DNA of 11,810 nt from Streptomyces novaecaesareae (lineage in GTDB: Bacteria > Actinomycetota > Actinomycetes > Streptomycetales > Streptomycetaceae). A program made the position numbers and the translations under genes. The stretch spans positions 1 through 11,810 of the forward strand of contig NZ_JNWQ01000131.1 in NCBI RefSeq assembly GCF_000716875.1, read 5' to 3'. The notes beneath the pieces are model-generated. The model did not search any database and was not told the DNA's origin. It worked only from the letters and a program-made list of their open reading frames with translations. How positions within the stretch are numbered: position 1 is the first letter of the stretch; each line of letters starts with the position of its first letter. Shown piece by piece: positions 11,745 through 11,810 of the stretch.

Positions 11745-11810
11745 CTGTCTCTTATACACATCTCCGAGCCCACGAGACAGGCAGAAATCTCGTATGCCGT
11801 CTTCTGCTTG
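11745..11810. other. Illumina Nextera adapter contamination at the contig end
   Basis: From 11745 the sequence is the Nextera read-2 adapter in reverse complement: the 19-bp Tn5 mosaic end CTGTCTCTTATACACATCT (11745-11763), CCGAGCCCACGAGAC (11764-11778), an 8-base i7 index AGGCAGAA (11779-11786, which I recall as index N703) and the P7 tail (11787-11810, starting ATCTCGTATGCC). It is laboratory DNA, not genome, and it marks the true contig edge at 11744. Confidence 0.99.

Noticed and set aside
11010..11759. Long upstream extension of the olsA frame beginning MYKRQ
   Set aside because: The first residues come from adapter sequence and the rest is an out-of-frame reading of olsB. The PlsC protein starts at the GTG at 11009.
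11745..11763. Tn5/IS50 transposon end as evidence of a mobile element
   Set aside because: The 19-bp mosaic end is followed exactly by Nextera adapter, index and P7 sequence, so it is library preparation DNA.

Overview
The window is about 74% G+C by eye, codon third positions are mostly G or C, and the genes resemble those of Streptomycetaceae (Streptomyces or Kitasatospora-like). A mycothiol conjugate amidase (mycothiol occurs only in actinobacteria), many start codons without a Shine-Dalgarno site but with a TANNNT -10 box 6-7 nt upstream, and a secreted polyhydroxyalkanoate depolymerase fit this. I cannot name a species. The right end is a contig edge: the last 66 bases are Illumina Nextera adapter, not genome.

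Layout, left to right. (1) 1-1391: a TetR-class repressor preceded by twin tetO-like operators, followed by an isochorismatase-fold hydrolase with glycine at the usual nucleophile position. A divergent gene may run off the left edge. (2) 1424-3158, minus strand: murQ (MurNAc-6-phosphate etherase) with a repetitive Thr-Asp tail, downstream of a 2OG-Fe(II)-oxygenase-like protein. (3) 3243-6469: a TetR regulator divergent from a DHA2-type MFS exporter, followed in the same direction by a mycothiol S-conjugate amidase (Mca). An inverted repeat lies on the exporter's -35 box. (4) 6583-8876: a secreted PHA depolymerase (signal peptide, serine hydrolase domain, FN3, C-terminal domain), divergent from a PaaI-type hotdog thioesterase. 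(5) 9029-10027, minus: a membrane-bound YdcF/SanA (DUF218) protein. (6) 10194-11744, minus: an overlapping olsB-olsA pair for ornithine lipid synthesis, with olsB truncated by the contig end.

The most suggestive functional unit is TetR / DHA2 exporter / Mca. Mca cuts mycothiol S-conjugates of electrophiles to N-acetylcysteine conjugates (mercapturates), which the cell exports. A drug-type exporter in the same transcription unit would give a self-contained, ligand-induced detoxification module. That functional link is inference.

Nearly every intergenic gap holds short tandem repeats (8, 9, 12, 13 or 30 bp units rich in GGTC/GACC/GTCGG) or perfect GC hairpins acting as likely terminators. There are no rRNA or tRNA genes, CRISPR arrays, insertion sequences or transposases that I can see.
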